A stretch of 64,000 nucleotides of DNA from Scalesia atractyloides. Taxonomy: Eukaryota > Streptophyta > Magnoliopsida > Asterales > Asteraceae. Positions 46,161 to 58,654 of this stretch are shown one piece after another. Position 1 is the stretch's first letter, and every line of letters starts with the position of its first letter. The stretch lies in NCBI GenBank assembly GCA_947069175.1, contig CAMTDV010000013.1, positions 32,997,725 to 33,061,724 of the forward strand, read 5' to 3'. The notes beneath the pieces were generated by a model that worked only from the letters and a program-made list of their open reading frames with translations, searched no databases and was not told the DNA's origin. A program made the position numbers and the translations under genes.

Positions 46161-46300
46161 CGACCTAATCCTTGTTCAGCTAGGCCCGTGAAAAAACGTA
46201 GTCTTATTACTACCATTCTAAGGTTTAAACCTTATCAATATGGTCAAGTACCAACATCACGATGGGCATTTATTTAGTGAAGAAGACATGCATAATATCA
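46161..46300 (+). other. Short spacer between LTRs
   Basis: No gene. AGCCCGACCTAATCCTTG at 46158 is not assigned. Confidence 0.4.
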
Positions 46301-48582
46301 TGTGACAACCCCTGTACAACAAGGTCATCATCCATACATTCTAATTTCATGCATCACTATACGTGGATCATTTATACATAGTTCAAAATAAATTAGGTCA
46401 TACAGTGTGTTGCATATACATGACTAGGCACAATTTTAGTATGTTAAGAGATGAATACTACCTATAACAAACACACGAGTGCTAATTCAAGTTAAAACGA
46501 TCTAAAATAACGAACAACGATGATATACAATTTAAAGAACAACAAAACCCTAAATTGATGAATGTATCGAAATTCGTCAAATTCAGCTATTATCTAAGGG
46601 TTATATGGCATTTATGTACTATAGAAATGTCTATTTTTATAAAGAACATTATGTACTATAAAAATGTCTATTTTTATAAACAATATAACATGGAATATTT
46701 AGTATCTAAGGCATCAAAAATAAATAATACATAACCTAACATTTATATTAATTATAAAAGCAATAAACTTTTATAAAAATGATAAAACAATGCCTACACT
46801 TTATAAATTGGGATTTTATAAACTCAAATCAGATTTTTTTGGTTTGCTATCTAGTCATCACTAGATAAGAACAAACCAAATCAAGCCTTATACACATGCT
46901 AATTAGGGCTATGTGATCCCTTACACTTAGTACACCCTAACCCATGAGATAATTGTACAAGACCAATATCACCACCATTACACCACCCCACCCTACCCCA
47001 CCCCTCCACCACTCTCTCTCCTTCTCAGCCTCCCCCTCTAAAACCGACCCTAAATCCCCAAAATCGCTGACACACTTCAAATCCTATCTTAAACTCTCAA
47101 AGATTCATCTAAGTAATTCTTCACTTCTTGCAAACTTTCTTAGGTACTTTTACAAATCTTGAAGTATTTTTACCCTTATAATGCATGAAAAAACTTGGAT
47201 TACTTGAAAACCTCCAATAAAACATCCATGGAGGACACTTTTATGTGAAGAAATCCATGTTTATGTTTTATTTGATGATATTGTTCTTTTAGTGGCCTAA
47301 AATGTCAAGAACATGTTGTGACAGTAGAATTATCTATAACACATGCAAATATGTAAAGGTGTTCTTCAATGATTGATGCAGGCCTTAGTGTGGAAGATCA
47401 AGCCATAGCATTTCTAGAGGCCCATGATTGAGCTTCCAAGGGTGATTTCGAAAAACCACCATAACTTTGGCTATGTGTCTCCATTTTAGGTGTTTGACTT
47501 ATCAAATCAAAGCTTGAAACGAGGAGCACGTCGTGGTAAGGTCTAAGAAAGGCCTTGCCCAACTTTTGGTCAAAAATATGAATTCTAGTGGGAGTTAGGG
47601 CAAATTTTAGGTTTTTTCATGTTTTATGCACTTTGTTTTTGGGCTTGTATTTAGCCCATGGATTTTTATTCGCCTGTCTCGAATTTCTGTTCTTGTTTAT
47701 GTTCTTCTCAAGTAATTCAGATGGTCATTCATCAATTTTGCTATAAACCATCTTGTCATTTCAAATTTTATGCCTTTTGGGTCGAATTTGTGGTTTGGGG
47801 AAGATTATCACGGGTATTCATAGAATTCACATGAATAATTCTTCATTATCATTTCACACGCTACATCAATGATTCACCATAAACATGGAAAATATTCAAC
47901 ACACTAATACTAACAAGTATTCTAAACCATATCTTGCAAAATAGTTATTGTTATTGAAAGATTCTTGAATCAACATTACCATTAAGTTGTTAAAGTTATA
48001 AACATGTGAACTTTTCTTGAAACAAATTATAAAAAGTTGAAGAACAAAAAGTGTATAAAACAAACTTGAAATAAGCACTAGTTTAAAAGATGTGATCAAA
48101 AGAGCCTAGATTCATCATGATGAATTAACTTATTTGGTACTTAAACAAGGCCAATACAATGGTTTGACGAGGATAATTTGATTAAAAACCTATTGGAAAT
48201 AAATAATCGAAAATCAATACGAAAGAACCAAAAATAAAACCCCACTACAGGTCATGAAAAAATACTAATTTTTTAGAATAGCTTTGGGATGTCAACATAA
48301 GGTTGTTGGCAAAAAATCAAATTTTGTTCAAGTGTCTAGCTATTTGTAATAATTTAAGATCATATATAACTACCAAAAAAATAAATAAAATACTTTGACT
48401 ACCCAGATGATTCCTAAATCTTTACAATAGTTATTATTAATTATAATAAGTTTATAGACAAAAATCAAATACAAAGTATCTTATCATACAAAACGTATGA
48501 ATAGAGTGGAAAAGTAAAAAAAATGCGATGACATTCTCGTAATTATTTTACTCATAGAATATTATCAAAATTTCTCTACAAA

Positions 48583-48732
48583 TGATCTTGTAAAGTAATT
48601 TTGATCTTGTAGGGTAATTTTGTATAATGATCTTGTAGGGTAATTTTGATCTTGTAGGGTAATTTTATATAGTGTCATAATTAATCTACAAATGATCTTA
48701 TAGGGTAATTTGATCTTGTAGGGTAATTTTGA
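48583..48732 (+). repeat. Tandem repeat of a 19-20-bp unit, about six copies
   Basis: GATCTTGTAGGGTAATTTT in about six copies, some separated by short spacers, with minor changes. Confidence 0.85.
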
Positions 48733-48904
48733 TAGTTACCCTAAGAGTAAAAGAATTACGAAAATGACACCACATTTTTTTTAACTTTTTCACCCAAGTG
48801 TGCATTTTGTGGATAAGCTTATTTGTACAGGATATTTACTCTAAGCTTATAAACCAAATATAAGTGAAAATGAGTTAGGGAACTATGAATTTGATTAATA
48901 GCTT

Positions 48905-49119
48905 AAATTCACATTTTAAACACTTTTACTTCAATTTTCTTAACAAAAATACTAAAATTATCAAAAATAATATTTTTTCCAAGAAAGGTCAAAAGTGATT
49001 TTTGGAATTTTTAATTTACATTTTAAACACTTTTACTTGCATTTTCTTAACAAAAATACTAAAAATATCAAAAGTAATTTTTTTTTCAAGAAAGGTCAAA
49101 AGTGGTTTTTAGAATTTTG
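48905..49119 (+). repeat. 108-bp tandem duplication
   Basis: Copies at 48905-49012 and 49013-49119 share CATTTTAAACACTTTTACTT and AAGAAAGGTCAAAAGTG, with about 10% differences. Confidence 0.9.
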
Positions 49120-51180
49120 GTGAATTATTTGGGCATTGGAAGTATTTTTAGTGAATTTAGAGTTTTAGCGTGCATTTAAATGATATTTATTTCAAAAATC
49201 GGGATCTATAAATCATAGAAACAAAACCCTATAGGTTTTTAAGTCTAAAATAGTCGATTTTATGATATATTAAAACTGTTTTTAAAATATAGCAAAGGTT
49301 TGGAGCCATTTAGGTAAAAAAAGATAACAAACGGTAAAACCGACAAGTATCGGGAACATAATCGACAAACCCTAAAACTTGACACACTTTTACAAATCAT
49401 TTATTTCACGACTACGAAGCGTGCTATTGAACTGTGAGTTTCACAACCCCTTTTTTATACTTTCTTTATACTTTTCGGGGAAAAGCATAATACTTTTTGA
49501 TACATGTTATCCACATTATATGGTATTTCATGAGTCGTTGCATTGCTGCCACACTTAAGTCCCTACACTCAAACCTAACCATTGGCCTTCGGTATAGCCA
49601 TGGAATAATATAGATAGAGTTATTTAGGTTTGGCACCCCCTTTTGTGGTTAGTCGTGCTAAGATCGATTGTAATCAAAACAATTATATATTATCCACATA
49701 TTCAATGTCCTAGGTGGAACATTGGCGGGGCACAATAATTACTTAGGTTTGGTTATGTTGATTGATATGAGGAAAAGTGCATATGTTTTTATATCAATTT
49801 ATCAGCCATTTCTAATATGTTTTGTTAATGAAATGTTCAAAATAGGCTTAAATTGTTTTATATTGAATTTTCAGGTTAAAAAATAACCGTAGATTAACAA
49901 ATGAAGCAAAACCAGGAGAAAAACGAAGAAAATTATAAGAAATTGTCCAGACACACCACATGCCTCAATAAACACTCCCCGTGCCTCGGATCTAGACACC
50001 TCCAAAATCCCACTGCGCGAAGATCAGGTGGAAGAATTCAGACACGCCCCGTACCTCGGCAATACATGACATAGAAAAGCTTCTGGAAGATTTGAAGATC
50101 TCGTATGTCACACCCCGACCCGCAGCGGAATAAGAGTCGGGGCATAATTGGGTTATCACCAAAGCTCATGATGTTTACTAATATGTTTCATATTTATCTA
50201 ATCCAAATTACATTTCAATGTTCCAAGTCAAATTCATACAATACAAGGAAAGGAAAAATTAACTAAAACAAATCCATAATCTAAACTGGTTTATTCTTCT
50301 AAGCCGCCCTATATGTTTCTTGCTTCAACTTGATCACCTGTATCATGTGTAAAAATGGGAAATTTTGGGTCAACAAAAGTTGGCGAGTGAACCTTGTTAA
50401 AAGCATTTGTTATTGATTCATTATTGTAATTAATTTAGGAAAATTGTGCAATAATTATATACGAACAAATGTATGTAACATAACAATCACAAACCACCTT
50501 GCTTATGCATAAAATAAGAATGACAATGTATATGTTGGCAACGTCCCATTCACGCTCATAGGTAATGGGGAACGGACGGCCTATGCTAATGTATGTGAGA
50601 TCAAGGCTCAATCAAACGGAGCCGATGTTATGTTGGCAACGCCTGGTTCACGCTCATAGGTAATGGGGAACAGCTCACGCTCATAGGTAACGGGGAGCGG
50701 CGGCCTATGAAATGTATGTACTGAAATGATAAATTAAATCTAAACTTTAACCACACAAACAACGGTTACATATTGAATACACATGATCATGAATATGATG
50801 GATGCACAAGTGTTTAATTAAAATAACTAAATAACGACACATGATACACCCCAAAATGTGATTAAAACGGGGAATTGGTAGAGATTCACTCACATTGGGT
50901 GCGTTTGTTTGAAAGTGTTGAATGCGCACGAGTTTAGAGGATTGATCGACGAGAGATAACTAACCTAATAAATAACGAAAAGGTACGGTAAGTATGTGGA
51001 TTTTATTAACTATTTTAATAGGATTTTTTGGAAAATTTTTGTGAGTTTAAGGCTACTTTCTAACTTTGAAAACGTTATTTTTAAGTATTTTTAATTGATT
51101 TTTAAATTAAATAAATAAATAAAAATAAATAAATAAAATGTTGACTTTGACCGTTGACCGGTTCGGTCGGTTATATTGTT

Positions 51181-51259
51181 GCACTGAGCGAGGTTCGAAC
51201 CGGTGACCTCCCGTACGCGTGCACGCAGCTCTACCAACTGAGCTACGTGTCTAACCCGA
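51181..51259 (-). other. tRNA-like unit iii in LTR K
   Basis: On the minus strand: GGGTTAGACACG, A box TAGCTCAGTTGG, B box GGTTCGAACCT, D stem GCTC/GAGC, ending GCTCAGTGC as in LTR C. Confidence 0.84.
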
Positions 51260-51348
51260 AATAATTCTGTTTTAAATTATACTTATATACTATTTAGTTT
51301 AATCCGAAAATCATTTATTTTTAAAAAGGATTTTAAATGTATCGAACC

Positions 51349-51426
51349 GGTGCTGACCACAGGTCTCGCACCCGGGACTGTGAGTTAGCGTGCACACAGT
51401 CCACCGCTGGACTGTGTGTCTAACCT
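51349..51426 (-). other. tRNA-like unit ii in LTR K
   Basis: On the minus strand: GGTTAGACACACAGTCCAGC, stem CACACAGTCC/GGACTGTGTG intact; B-box region GGGTGCGAGACC is altered. Confidence 0.75.
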
Positions 51427-51521
51427 GATTATTAACTCGGTTTTTATTATACTTAACATGGTTTGTGAGTTAACCCGGTTCAGTTAAAAAGGCATTTTTT
51501 TTATTTCGAGAGAGTAAGGTT

Positions 51522-51597
51522 GGGACAGGATTCGTACTCGCGTCGTATGTGTGTTTGTTGCACACAGTCCACCGCTGGACTGTGTGTCTAACCCGTT
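51522..51597 (-). other. tRNA-like unit i in LTR K
   Basis: On the minus strand: GGGTTAGACACACAGTCC, stem CACACAGTCC/GGACTGTGTG intact, B box altered (GAGTACGAATCC). Confidence 0.72.
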
Positions 51598-52170
51598 CAT
51601 TAAACTGATTTTTATTAGTCTTATAATATACCCCGTCTTTGTCTTCTTCGTTAGGCTTTACCCAGAAAACATATTCCGACTGTTTTGACCAATTCATGTC
51701 ATATTTGATTTTCAAACATTATAAGTAATTTAAAGGTAATGAATGGAGAGAGTTTGGGGGAAAGGATGTACCGATCAGTGTTGTTCACAGAATTCCGGCA
51801 GAGGTCTGTCGGTTCTGAAAGTGAACTCCGGCTGTCGAAATCAATTAACAATTCTGTTCGATTATTTATGAAGTTGAGATACTTAATCAAAGTTTAAAAG
51901 ATCATACCAGCTCTCAGTGTGTTTCCGGAAGTTTCAGAAATTTTCCGGTGAAGGTAGGAATTTCGACAAACGTTGACTAGGATTGATTCTGATGGTGGAG
52001 TTGTGTTAGTGACAGATTAATCAAATGACTGAAACAGAAGGAGTCGAAAGAATTACCGTGTGGATGTGAGTCTCGGTTTTCCGGCGATTTGCAGGTATTT
52101 TCCGGCGAGTGAATTTTCGTCGAGAAGAGGTGCGATTTTGAGCGAAAAGGCTTCCAGTGGATTGTGGGTG

Positions 52171-52180
52171 AATTTATAGG
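52171..52180 (-). promoter_or_regulatory. TATA box of LTR K
   Basis: On the minus strand CCTATAAATT, upstream of a CGCCGGAAAA-rich leader (52070-52140). Confidence 0.55.
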
Positions 52181-52444
52181 GAAGAATCGCGACGTATGGA
52201 GTCGGATTTCAGTCTTGATTCAAAGTCAGCCGTTTTCCGGCGGTTACGACTGGTGTCGCGGGTTTAGACGTCGGTTATAACCGTCGTTAAAGTTAATTCT
52301 TCGGTTAAATTGGACGAAAACGTTAATTATCGGCGAAGTCGTCGGGATTTCCGACGACTGTTAATTGGGCGCGATTTGACTGGATTTGACTTCCGTGTTT
52401 TATTATTTGAATTAATTGATTTGATATGATATCAAATAACTAAA

Positions 52445-52524
52445 GTGGCGGAGTGGTTGATTGTGTGAATGTTAAGGCTTTGGGGATTTCCGGCTGACCC
52501 GGGTTCGACTCCCGGCAGCCGGTT
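52445..52524 (+). other. Class II tRNA-like segment, antisense to LTR K
   Basis: A box TGGCGGAGTGG (52446) and B box GGTTCGACTCC (52502) are perfect, 56 nt apart; T stem CCGGG/CCCGG perfect. The acceptor ends do not pair. Position and orientation relative to the LTR equal those in LTR C. Confidence 0.85.
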
Positions 52525-52712
52525 TTCCTTTTTAATTAATTTATTTTTATTTTTTTACAATTATAATTTATATCTTCTAATTTGTTTATTAATTATGTAT
52601 CGTTTAAAATTAAAATAAGTCATAAATAAACAACAAAAATTTAAAACTGATTGTTCGGTTATTAAACGAAGCGGGTTTCGAAAACCCGTTTTTCGACGGA
52701 TGTTACACCGTA

Positions 52713-53792
52713 TAGCCCACAAAGTTGACCACGGTCCAAGCTGACGAGGCATGGCCCGTGCCTCAGATACCGGGTAAAGCCGGTCATTTAGCCAGGCATA
52801 ACCCGTGCCTCGCCTACAACTACCTATAAATAGAAGCTCATTTCCATAATTTTTACTTGCTAATCTCTCCCCTCTTCTCCACTTCATACTTCTCTTTTAC
52901 CCACACTCTTTAATCATTGAATTATTAGTGAAATCAAGCTTTTTGTAATTTATATAATCTTTACAAGTTTGATCATATCTTCTTCCATGGGCATTATTGA
53001 CTAGATTCTTAAGGGTGTTTAGGGGAAACTTATCCCTTTGATGACAAGCTAACTAAGGAAAATCATAGGTAAGCAACATGTGTGTGTGTGTTCATGACTT
53101 TAATTGATTAAAATAGTTATTGAAAGTGAGTGAAATAATAATGTCGCCTTTAACTTGGGTCACTAGAGTTTCCGCCTAATCCTTAAAATCTACGAATAAT
53201 CTTGACACCATTAATTTGATCGTTCATGCTTTTTATGTCTATATAGAGTCAAACATGTTGATACTCTTAGCGGAGGTTAAAGGGTTTGGATGGGACTTCA
53301 GGCTGGGTAAGCTCTTGCCTTTGCGCAAAGATAACACCAAAGTTTAAAGTACTTGATATATATAAAACTAACTACCTCAAGGGAATTGATGACTTATCGG
53401 CGAACTAATAGAGGCTAGAAATATATATCCCTTGACCTATCTAATTAATTAATACTATATTCAGGCCTCGAGTGGCGTTTCCCTATTGATTCAAAGCACA
53501 AGGATCGAGTGTATTAGGATTCCGACACAGATACTACGCAATAATACGCATTTTCACACACAGTCCCTCGTTTGACAATCAAGCATTGCGACCCTATGAA
53601 CCTGTTAGTTAACAAAGCATCAAGTGGTAGGTTGATCCTAAACACCCTATTTCCTATTATTGATTCCTACCTTTATTATTTTCCAATGGAGCCATTTTTT
53701 TATTTTACTTTCTTTATCTTTTAACAAACTCAACTTTTGGACTTGGCTAGATGTTAATGACGACTCAGTGCTAAAACTCGTGTATCCTTGAA
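52713..53792 (+). other. Retroelement promoter and leader region interrupted by LTR K
   Basis: Continues the sequence left of LTR K. TATA box CTATAAATAG at 52824-52833, a CTC-rich leader (52860-52905), and a splice-donor-like CATAG|GTAAGCAAC at 53069. No coding sequence. Probably U3/R of a Tat- or Athila-like LTR. Confidence 0.5.
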
Positions 53793-53799
53793 CTACAAA

Positions 53800-54065
53800 A
53801 AATGCCATTTAGTGGCACATACTTTTAATGGCATTTAGCTTTTGTGCCACCAATTTAGGTTTTTAATGGCACTTTGCATATGCCGAATTTGCTTAACACC
53901 CATTTTTAGTTGCATTTACCTTTTATGCCATTAAATTAGGTTTTTAACGCCACTTTGCATATGCCATGTTTGCTTAGCACCTACTTTTAGTGCAATTTAC
54001 TTTTTATGCCACTAAATTTGGTTTTTAACGACACTTTATTTATGCCACTAAATGAGGTGTGAATT
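53800..54065 (+). repeat. Subterminal repeats, ~85-bp unit, about three copies
   Basis: 'ggtttttaatggcactttgcatatgcc' recurs near 53861, 53939 and 54020 with TTTATGCCAYTAAATT spacers. A second pair of local duplications follows at 54575-54760. Confidence 0.75.
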
Positions 54066-54069
54066 TATG

Positions 54070-56155
54070 TCACGACTCGAAAATACTACATGAACCTAAC
54101 ACGAAATTTGTGGGTTTGGTACAAATGGGTTCAAATGTGTTTTGGGTTATACCCGTAAAGCCCGTTTAGGTAAACGGGTTAGGTTTGTATTAACCTAATT
54201 GGTTGTATTTTAATCTATATATATTTTATTTTATTTTTTAATAAATGTGTTTTAGGTCATAAGTAGATTTTTTATGTCATAATTATAGCTTATAATATAC
54301 AATTTTATTATTAAATGTGATTGTTTTATTTTGATTTGTACTTTTTCATTAAATATTTATTTAAAATATTGATATATAAAAAAATAGATTAAATAGGTCG
54401 TGTTCAAGTTAACCAACTAATATTCGTGTCGTCTTTAGGTTCATATGTCTGACATAATTTTTCGGGTTCGAATTCATGTAAAATTTTTGAGCTTAGATGG
54501 ATTAAACCCATCAACCCACAAACATAACCCATTTAGCATTGCTACAACCACTTAAACTTTTACATTTTTAACAAGTTTTTAATGATACTTTATATGTTAA
54601 TTGAAATTTTAGAACACTTTTTTAATGGCACTTTATATGTTAATTAAAATTTTGAAACACTTTTCTAAAATTTTCTCATTTTCCTTGATAGACCTTTTAA
54701 CTAAAATTTAAAAACACTTTTCTAAATTTTCTCATTTCCCTCGTTAAACCTTTAATTTAACTTTGGCCTAAAATATCTTCCCGCCCAAATATATTAGGAT
54801 TCCTTTTAATCTTCAACATCCCGCCAAAATCAATTTCCCATTACAAAATTACGTTTCATCAAAATCAAGTAAATGTGGTAAGTTTCATCAACGATTATTC
54901 ATTCTTGCATCGTTTAATGTTTTACATATCTGCAATTCCGTTAATTTTCTATTTCTTTGGGGATAATACAGATCTGCGTCACGTTACCTTTTCCATTTCT
55001 AGGTTTTTCTTTTTCTTTTCTTTTAACCGAGTATTCGTTTCTTTTTTACGACGTGTATGTAAATGATTGATTTGTTTGAGACTTAATCGTAACTTTGTGC
55101 CGTGTGATTGTTTAAAATCGTTATTGTTTGTTTGTCGTGAAATTGAGAAATGTTTTTAGTTTTAGGGATTGGGATATTGCTAATTAGGGTTCGGGGAGGG
55201 TCGTTCCTTTCGTGGTATCTAAAGAATAATATTATCTGGTTGTGTGGCTGATTAGGGCACCATCTTGAACCGAGTGTACAATTCATTTCTTGTCAATTGT
55301 TGCATAAGAATTTTGGAACTCGTATGTAGGGCTAGTATAACTAAGTTGTTTTATAAGATGAATGAAGCATAGTTTTGATTTTAAGGCTATAAAACAATTA
55401 CCTGGCTGATCTTGATATCAATAGCGGTTACCTTACCTTTCTGTGGTCTTCTTACTTATGATTATTTTCGGGCTTTTTTTTTTTTTTTTAATTTTGATTG
55501 CACATACCATGTCGTCCATGTTTGTGTTGTTGTAGTGTTTGCCTGTGTGTTTGTTTTTGTATGTGTTTGTTTTGTTAGGTTCTTTAGTTACCTTATGGGG
55601 CTTGTGTTTTTTTTTATGATTATTATGTCAACACTATTCACCAGCTACTATAACCATTAAGTTAGTTCTATATTTACGTGGGACCCTAGCACAAAACTGG
55701 TATATGTTATGTTAACCCAATGTAGGACCTTGTAACCTAAATTTAACTATACATGGTTCCATGGTTGTCAATGTTTCTAACATCTCAAGTGTTTCATCTT
55801 GTTAGTTTTTATTGTTTTTACTTTCTCTTAACTGCTTTGTTATTATAAAGTTATTATGGTGAAATTAAAACTCTTGTTGTCATTTATATTTCCGTTTGTT
55901 TTATTTAGTGGGATTTAAAACTTTGCTATAAACAACTCATCTACAAATTTAATACATGTTCTATCGATCCAGTTTAATACATGCCCTGTGGTTCTCATTT
56001 TAGATGCAAAATTTAACTTCTATGCTTGAAGAAATCATTAATGCGAATATAGTTGATCTTACGCCATTTGATTACAATATTATCCATGGTTAAATGAAAT
56101 CCGTAGTACCTGTTAGTTTCAATTTTGATGATTTAACTGAAAGTGGGAAAAGTAG
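54070..56155 (+). other. Element interior without a recognised gene
   Basis: 54100-54190 and 54380-54540 contain ACGGGTTAGGTTTG-type repeats. 54790-54880 resembles a transcript leader with a donor (GTGGTAAGTTTC). 55998-56087 opens MQNLTSMLEEIINANIVDLT after TTTTAG and stops; not recognised. T-rich stretches at 55480 and 55605. Confidence 0.4.
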
Positions 56156-56320
56156 GGGTGAGAACGAGCCTAGCCTGAGCTCGACTAGGCCCGAGCTCGT
56201 TTAAGTTATGAAAGCTCAAGATTGAGCTTTTCTTTGTCCGAGCTTTGTTTCTAAGCTCAGCTCGTAGGTAGTTTTTCTAGCTCGGGCTCGGCTCGTTTAT
56301 CATTTATTAATCAACTAATA
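56152..56320 (+). repeat. GAGCTCG-rich hAT-like end fragment
   Basis: Starts AGGGGTGAGAACGAGCC and continues with many AGCTCGAGCTCGGCTCG-type words to GGCTCGTTTATC, as at 38215-38350. These are widespread plant non-autonomous element ends. Confidence 0.5.
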
Positions 56321-56407
56321 TTAATTATAATTATTGTTTTATACATAATTTAATAATTATTTTATAATAAACTTTATTATAAGAAGTTAGGGTCTTATGA
56401 TCACAGA

Positions 56408-57705
56408 TGCAATCTATCAAATGACAACACACCATTGGTTGGATATGCTAATATCAATGATAAGAGGTTGCTGTGATTACGAGATTCTAAGGTAATTTAT
56501 TAGCAATAACGATCTTTTTTATTAAATTACGTTTATATTAATACTAGCCTTTGCCAATCCAGATTGGAGTACTTGTTGAAGATAAGAATTAGTGGAATCT
56601 TTCATGGGAGGCAACCACTATGGAAATCTAGAAAGTGTGGCTCAAGTCTTTGCTTTTCACTTTGTCTAAGCACCTTGGCCTTCATAGTACAGAGGTTTGT
56701 TTATCTTGTTAAAGTTACATTAATACGATGGATGGTGACTTAAATCATATGGTTTTTTTCACTTCGCAAAATCACAAAATTGTTGGAAATTTATGTAGTG
56801 TGAATGGATATTGATTTAGTGAAATTATAATTTAATAAAATTATAATTACTAATTAAACTCTTCGTATGACGAATTAAAGATTAAACTCTTGACTAGAGT
56901 TTTTATGTCAATTTATTTGTTATTGTTAAAGTTTATGTCTCTAATAAAATAACTAATTAAGTGAGACTTTTCACTATCCACAACTCCTGTAAAAAATGGT
57001 AGGCTATGTGCTTCATTGTTTTGATTAGAAAACTACAAGAGAAAGATAATATGTATGAAGAATTCTTGGAGAAGTTGTGAAGACTTGAACATCCATATGG
57101 TGAGAATTATAGAGAGATAAGTTTTCTCTACTCGATTCCATCACTTTCGTATCATTATTTTCTACAAGTTCAAATACTATAATTTTATTCGGTGTGATCT
57201 CGGGCGCGTGAGCCATCTTCGGCAGTACATACTGCTTCGGCTGTTGTACCTTGGGAAACAGACGCGTCATCTTTAGTAGAGGCGTGAAATCTGTTTTAAG
57301 GGAAGCGTGTTGAACACGTGTCTCAGCCACAACCGTCAACAGTTGTTTGTTCATTTTGTAGGAAATTATTGTATAAGAATATGTGGTTCAAGACCTCGTT
57401 GAAGCCCACACAAAGGATCATAGAAGGAGACGTGATTCAAGAGTTCATTGAACACTACACAACGGACCATACAAGGAAACACGGTTAAGGCTCTTGTTGA
57501 AGACTTTGGCTTGAATCATTTTAATTACACATGTTGTTTTATTCGTTATATTCGTAAGGATTTGTATACGGTACATGTACTATAATTTCCCAAATATGTA
57601 AAGAGAATCTTTACTATTTTATTTATATATTTTTTTATTAAAATGGTGACGCATGACTTACAAAAATAACCGACCCAGTGATTAATTACACCTACAAAGA
57701 TCCTT
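56408..57705 (+). pseudogene. Phospholipase D zeta-type exon fragments
   Basis: Exon a (56408-56491) reads PLVGYANINDKRLL, stop, LRDSK, the second HKD-motif region of PX/PH-type phospholipase D (family form GSANINDRSLLGSRDSEI). It ends at a GTAA donor. Exon b (56563-56694, after a CCAATCCAG acceptor) reads IGVLVEDKN, then SFMGGNHYGN in one frame and LLFTLSKHLGLHSTE in another, and ends at GTTT. A third piece after the inserted LTR (57673-57705) reads DPVINYTYKDP (family form DPVSDATYKDIW). PLD zeta hydrolyses phosphatidylcholine to phosphatidic acid. Intron positions are kept, so it is a genomic copy, not a retrocopy. Stops and frameshifts make it dead. Confidence 0.72.
56781..57662 (+). mobile_element. 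Solo copia LTR M (882 bp)
   Basis: Starts TGTTGGAAAT, the usual copia LTR start, and ends GACTTACA, with the perfect 5-bp duplication AAAAT at 56776-56780 and 57663-57667. It sits in an intron of the PLD fragment. The minus-strand ORF at 57025-57354 has no recognised domain. Confidence 0.9.
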
Positions 57706-58654
57706 TTTTAACATTCCAGCTTAGTTTTTGTTTCACATAATCAATGTTACGTTGGTCACTACGTTTTGATTTTCACTTCTTAAGAGTTCACTTTCTGAAT
57801 TTGAGATAATTATATGTTGAACCTAAACAATTTTGGGTAGTACTTTGTTTCTTAGTAACCTCATCATCATATACCATTTAGAAAATGTAAGAAATTTATC
57901 TAACATGCCAACACATATTATATCGGTTCTCTCTAGTTTGTGTAGTTAACCATATGCCCAGCTTTACAAAAATGTTACCATCTAAGTATAAACGACCCTT
58001 TTGATTACTAATACATTGCACTTCTAGAAGCACATAAGAATCGAATGAGGAATTATTATTTTTCTTGACCCTTGTGACTTACAGCCTGTTAACTTTATTG
58101 ACTTTTAATCAACTTTAACCAACACAAATCCTCCCAAATCATCAATGATAAAACCTCATAATGCATATATATTGTTCTCTAATAGTTTAACAGAAAGGAG
58201 CTCGTAAGCAAGCCTGATGTTATTTAGTAATTCTAATAATATCAATATCTAGCATCTAATTTATTTAATTATAGCTTAAAGCATGCAAATTTTGTTTTTC
58301 TAGTCGCATATATTTTGCGTTTATGTTTGATTATGGTTGATGATGACAGAGTTTACAACATGTAAAGTCCAAGAGGAATATAAATAACAAGATTCATAGT
58401 CTGCTTGGAGCTAAGTTTTTTGATAGTGAAATTCCTGAAAGAATGTTTTGAGTTGTCTCGTAAATATTTGGAATATGTTTTGACATGTATTACACATTAG
58501 TTTGGTAACATTTGGAATATGTTTAGGATTAATGTTATGATATTATGATTTCAACCTTTTAAATTTTATTATATCGTAGATAATCGATTTGAATTAATCA
58601 AATTAATACGATAAACGCTTGTAGCGGCATCTAATTTGATGCATGTTTGAAATA
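57706..58654 (+). other. Spacer, no gene recognised
   Basis: AT-rich, intron-like. 58330-58450 (ACAGAGTTTACAACATG) has no identifiable reading frame. Confidence 0.4.

Larger units (their letters stand above)
46301..50105 (+). other. LTR-derived sequence J and further retroelement remnants
   Basis: TGTGACAACCCCTG at 46301 is a typical LTR start. A C/T-rich leader (46960-47110) follows. A candidate leader intron has donor GAACT|GTGAGTTTCAC (49434) and acceptor TTGAATTTTCAG (49874). 49920-50100 carries CCCGTGCCTCGG / GCCCCGTACCTCGG motifs seen also at 52740-52810. The LTR end was not found, so this may be several fragments. No coding sequence. Confidence 0.5.
50106..52707 (-). mobile_element. 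Solo LTR K (2.6 kb, minus strand)
   Basis: On the plus strand it begins TGTCACACCCCGACC and ends GGATGTTACA. Flanks TCGTA (50101-50105) and CCGTA (52708-52712) form a target duplication with one transition. Same architecture as A-D in reverse: three sense tRNA-like units, antisense class II tRNA-like segment, TATA, conserved exon-like block (50964-50894). Candidate intron 2 has donor CCAAT|GTGAGTGAATC (50893) and acceptor ACATGATACAG (50338). It interrupts sequence that continues on both sides with GCCTCGG-type motifs. Confidence 0.9.

Noticed and set aside
46953..47162. Proline/serine/threonine-rich 69-codon ORF
   Set aside because: A CT-rich LTR leader; no start context or domain.
48583..48732. 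CRISPR-like array (short repeats)
   Set aside because: Repeats are adjacent or irregularly spaced AT-rich units without unique spacers, in plant DNA.
57025..57354. 109-codon minus-strand ORF
   Set aside because: Lies wholly inside solo copia LTR M and has no known domain.
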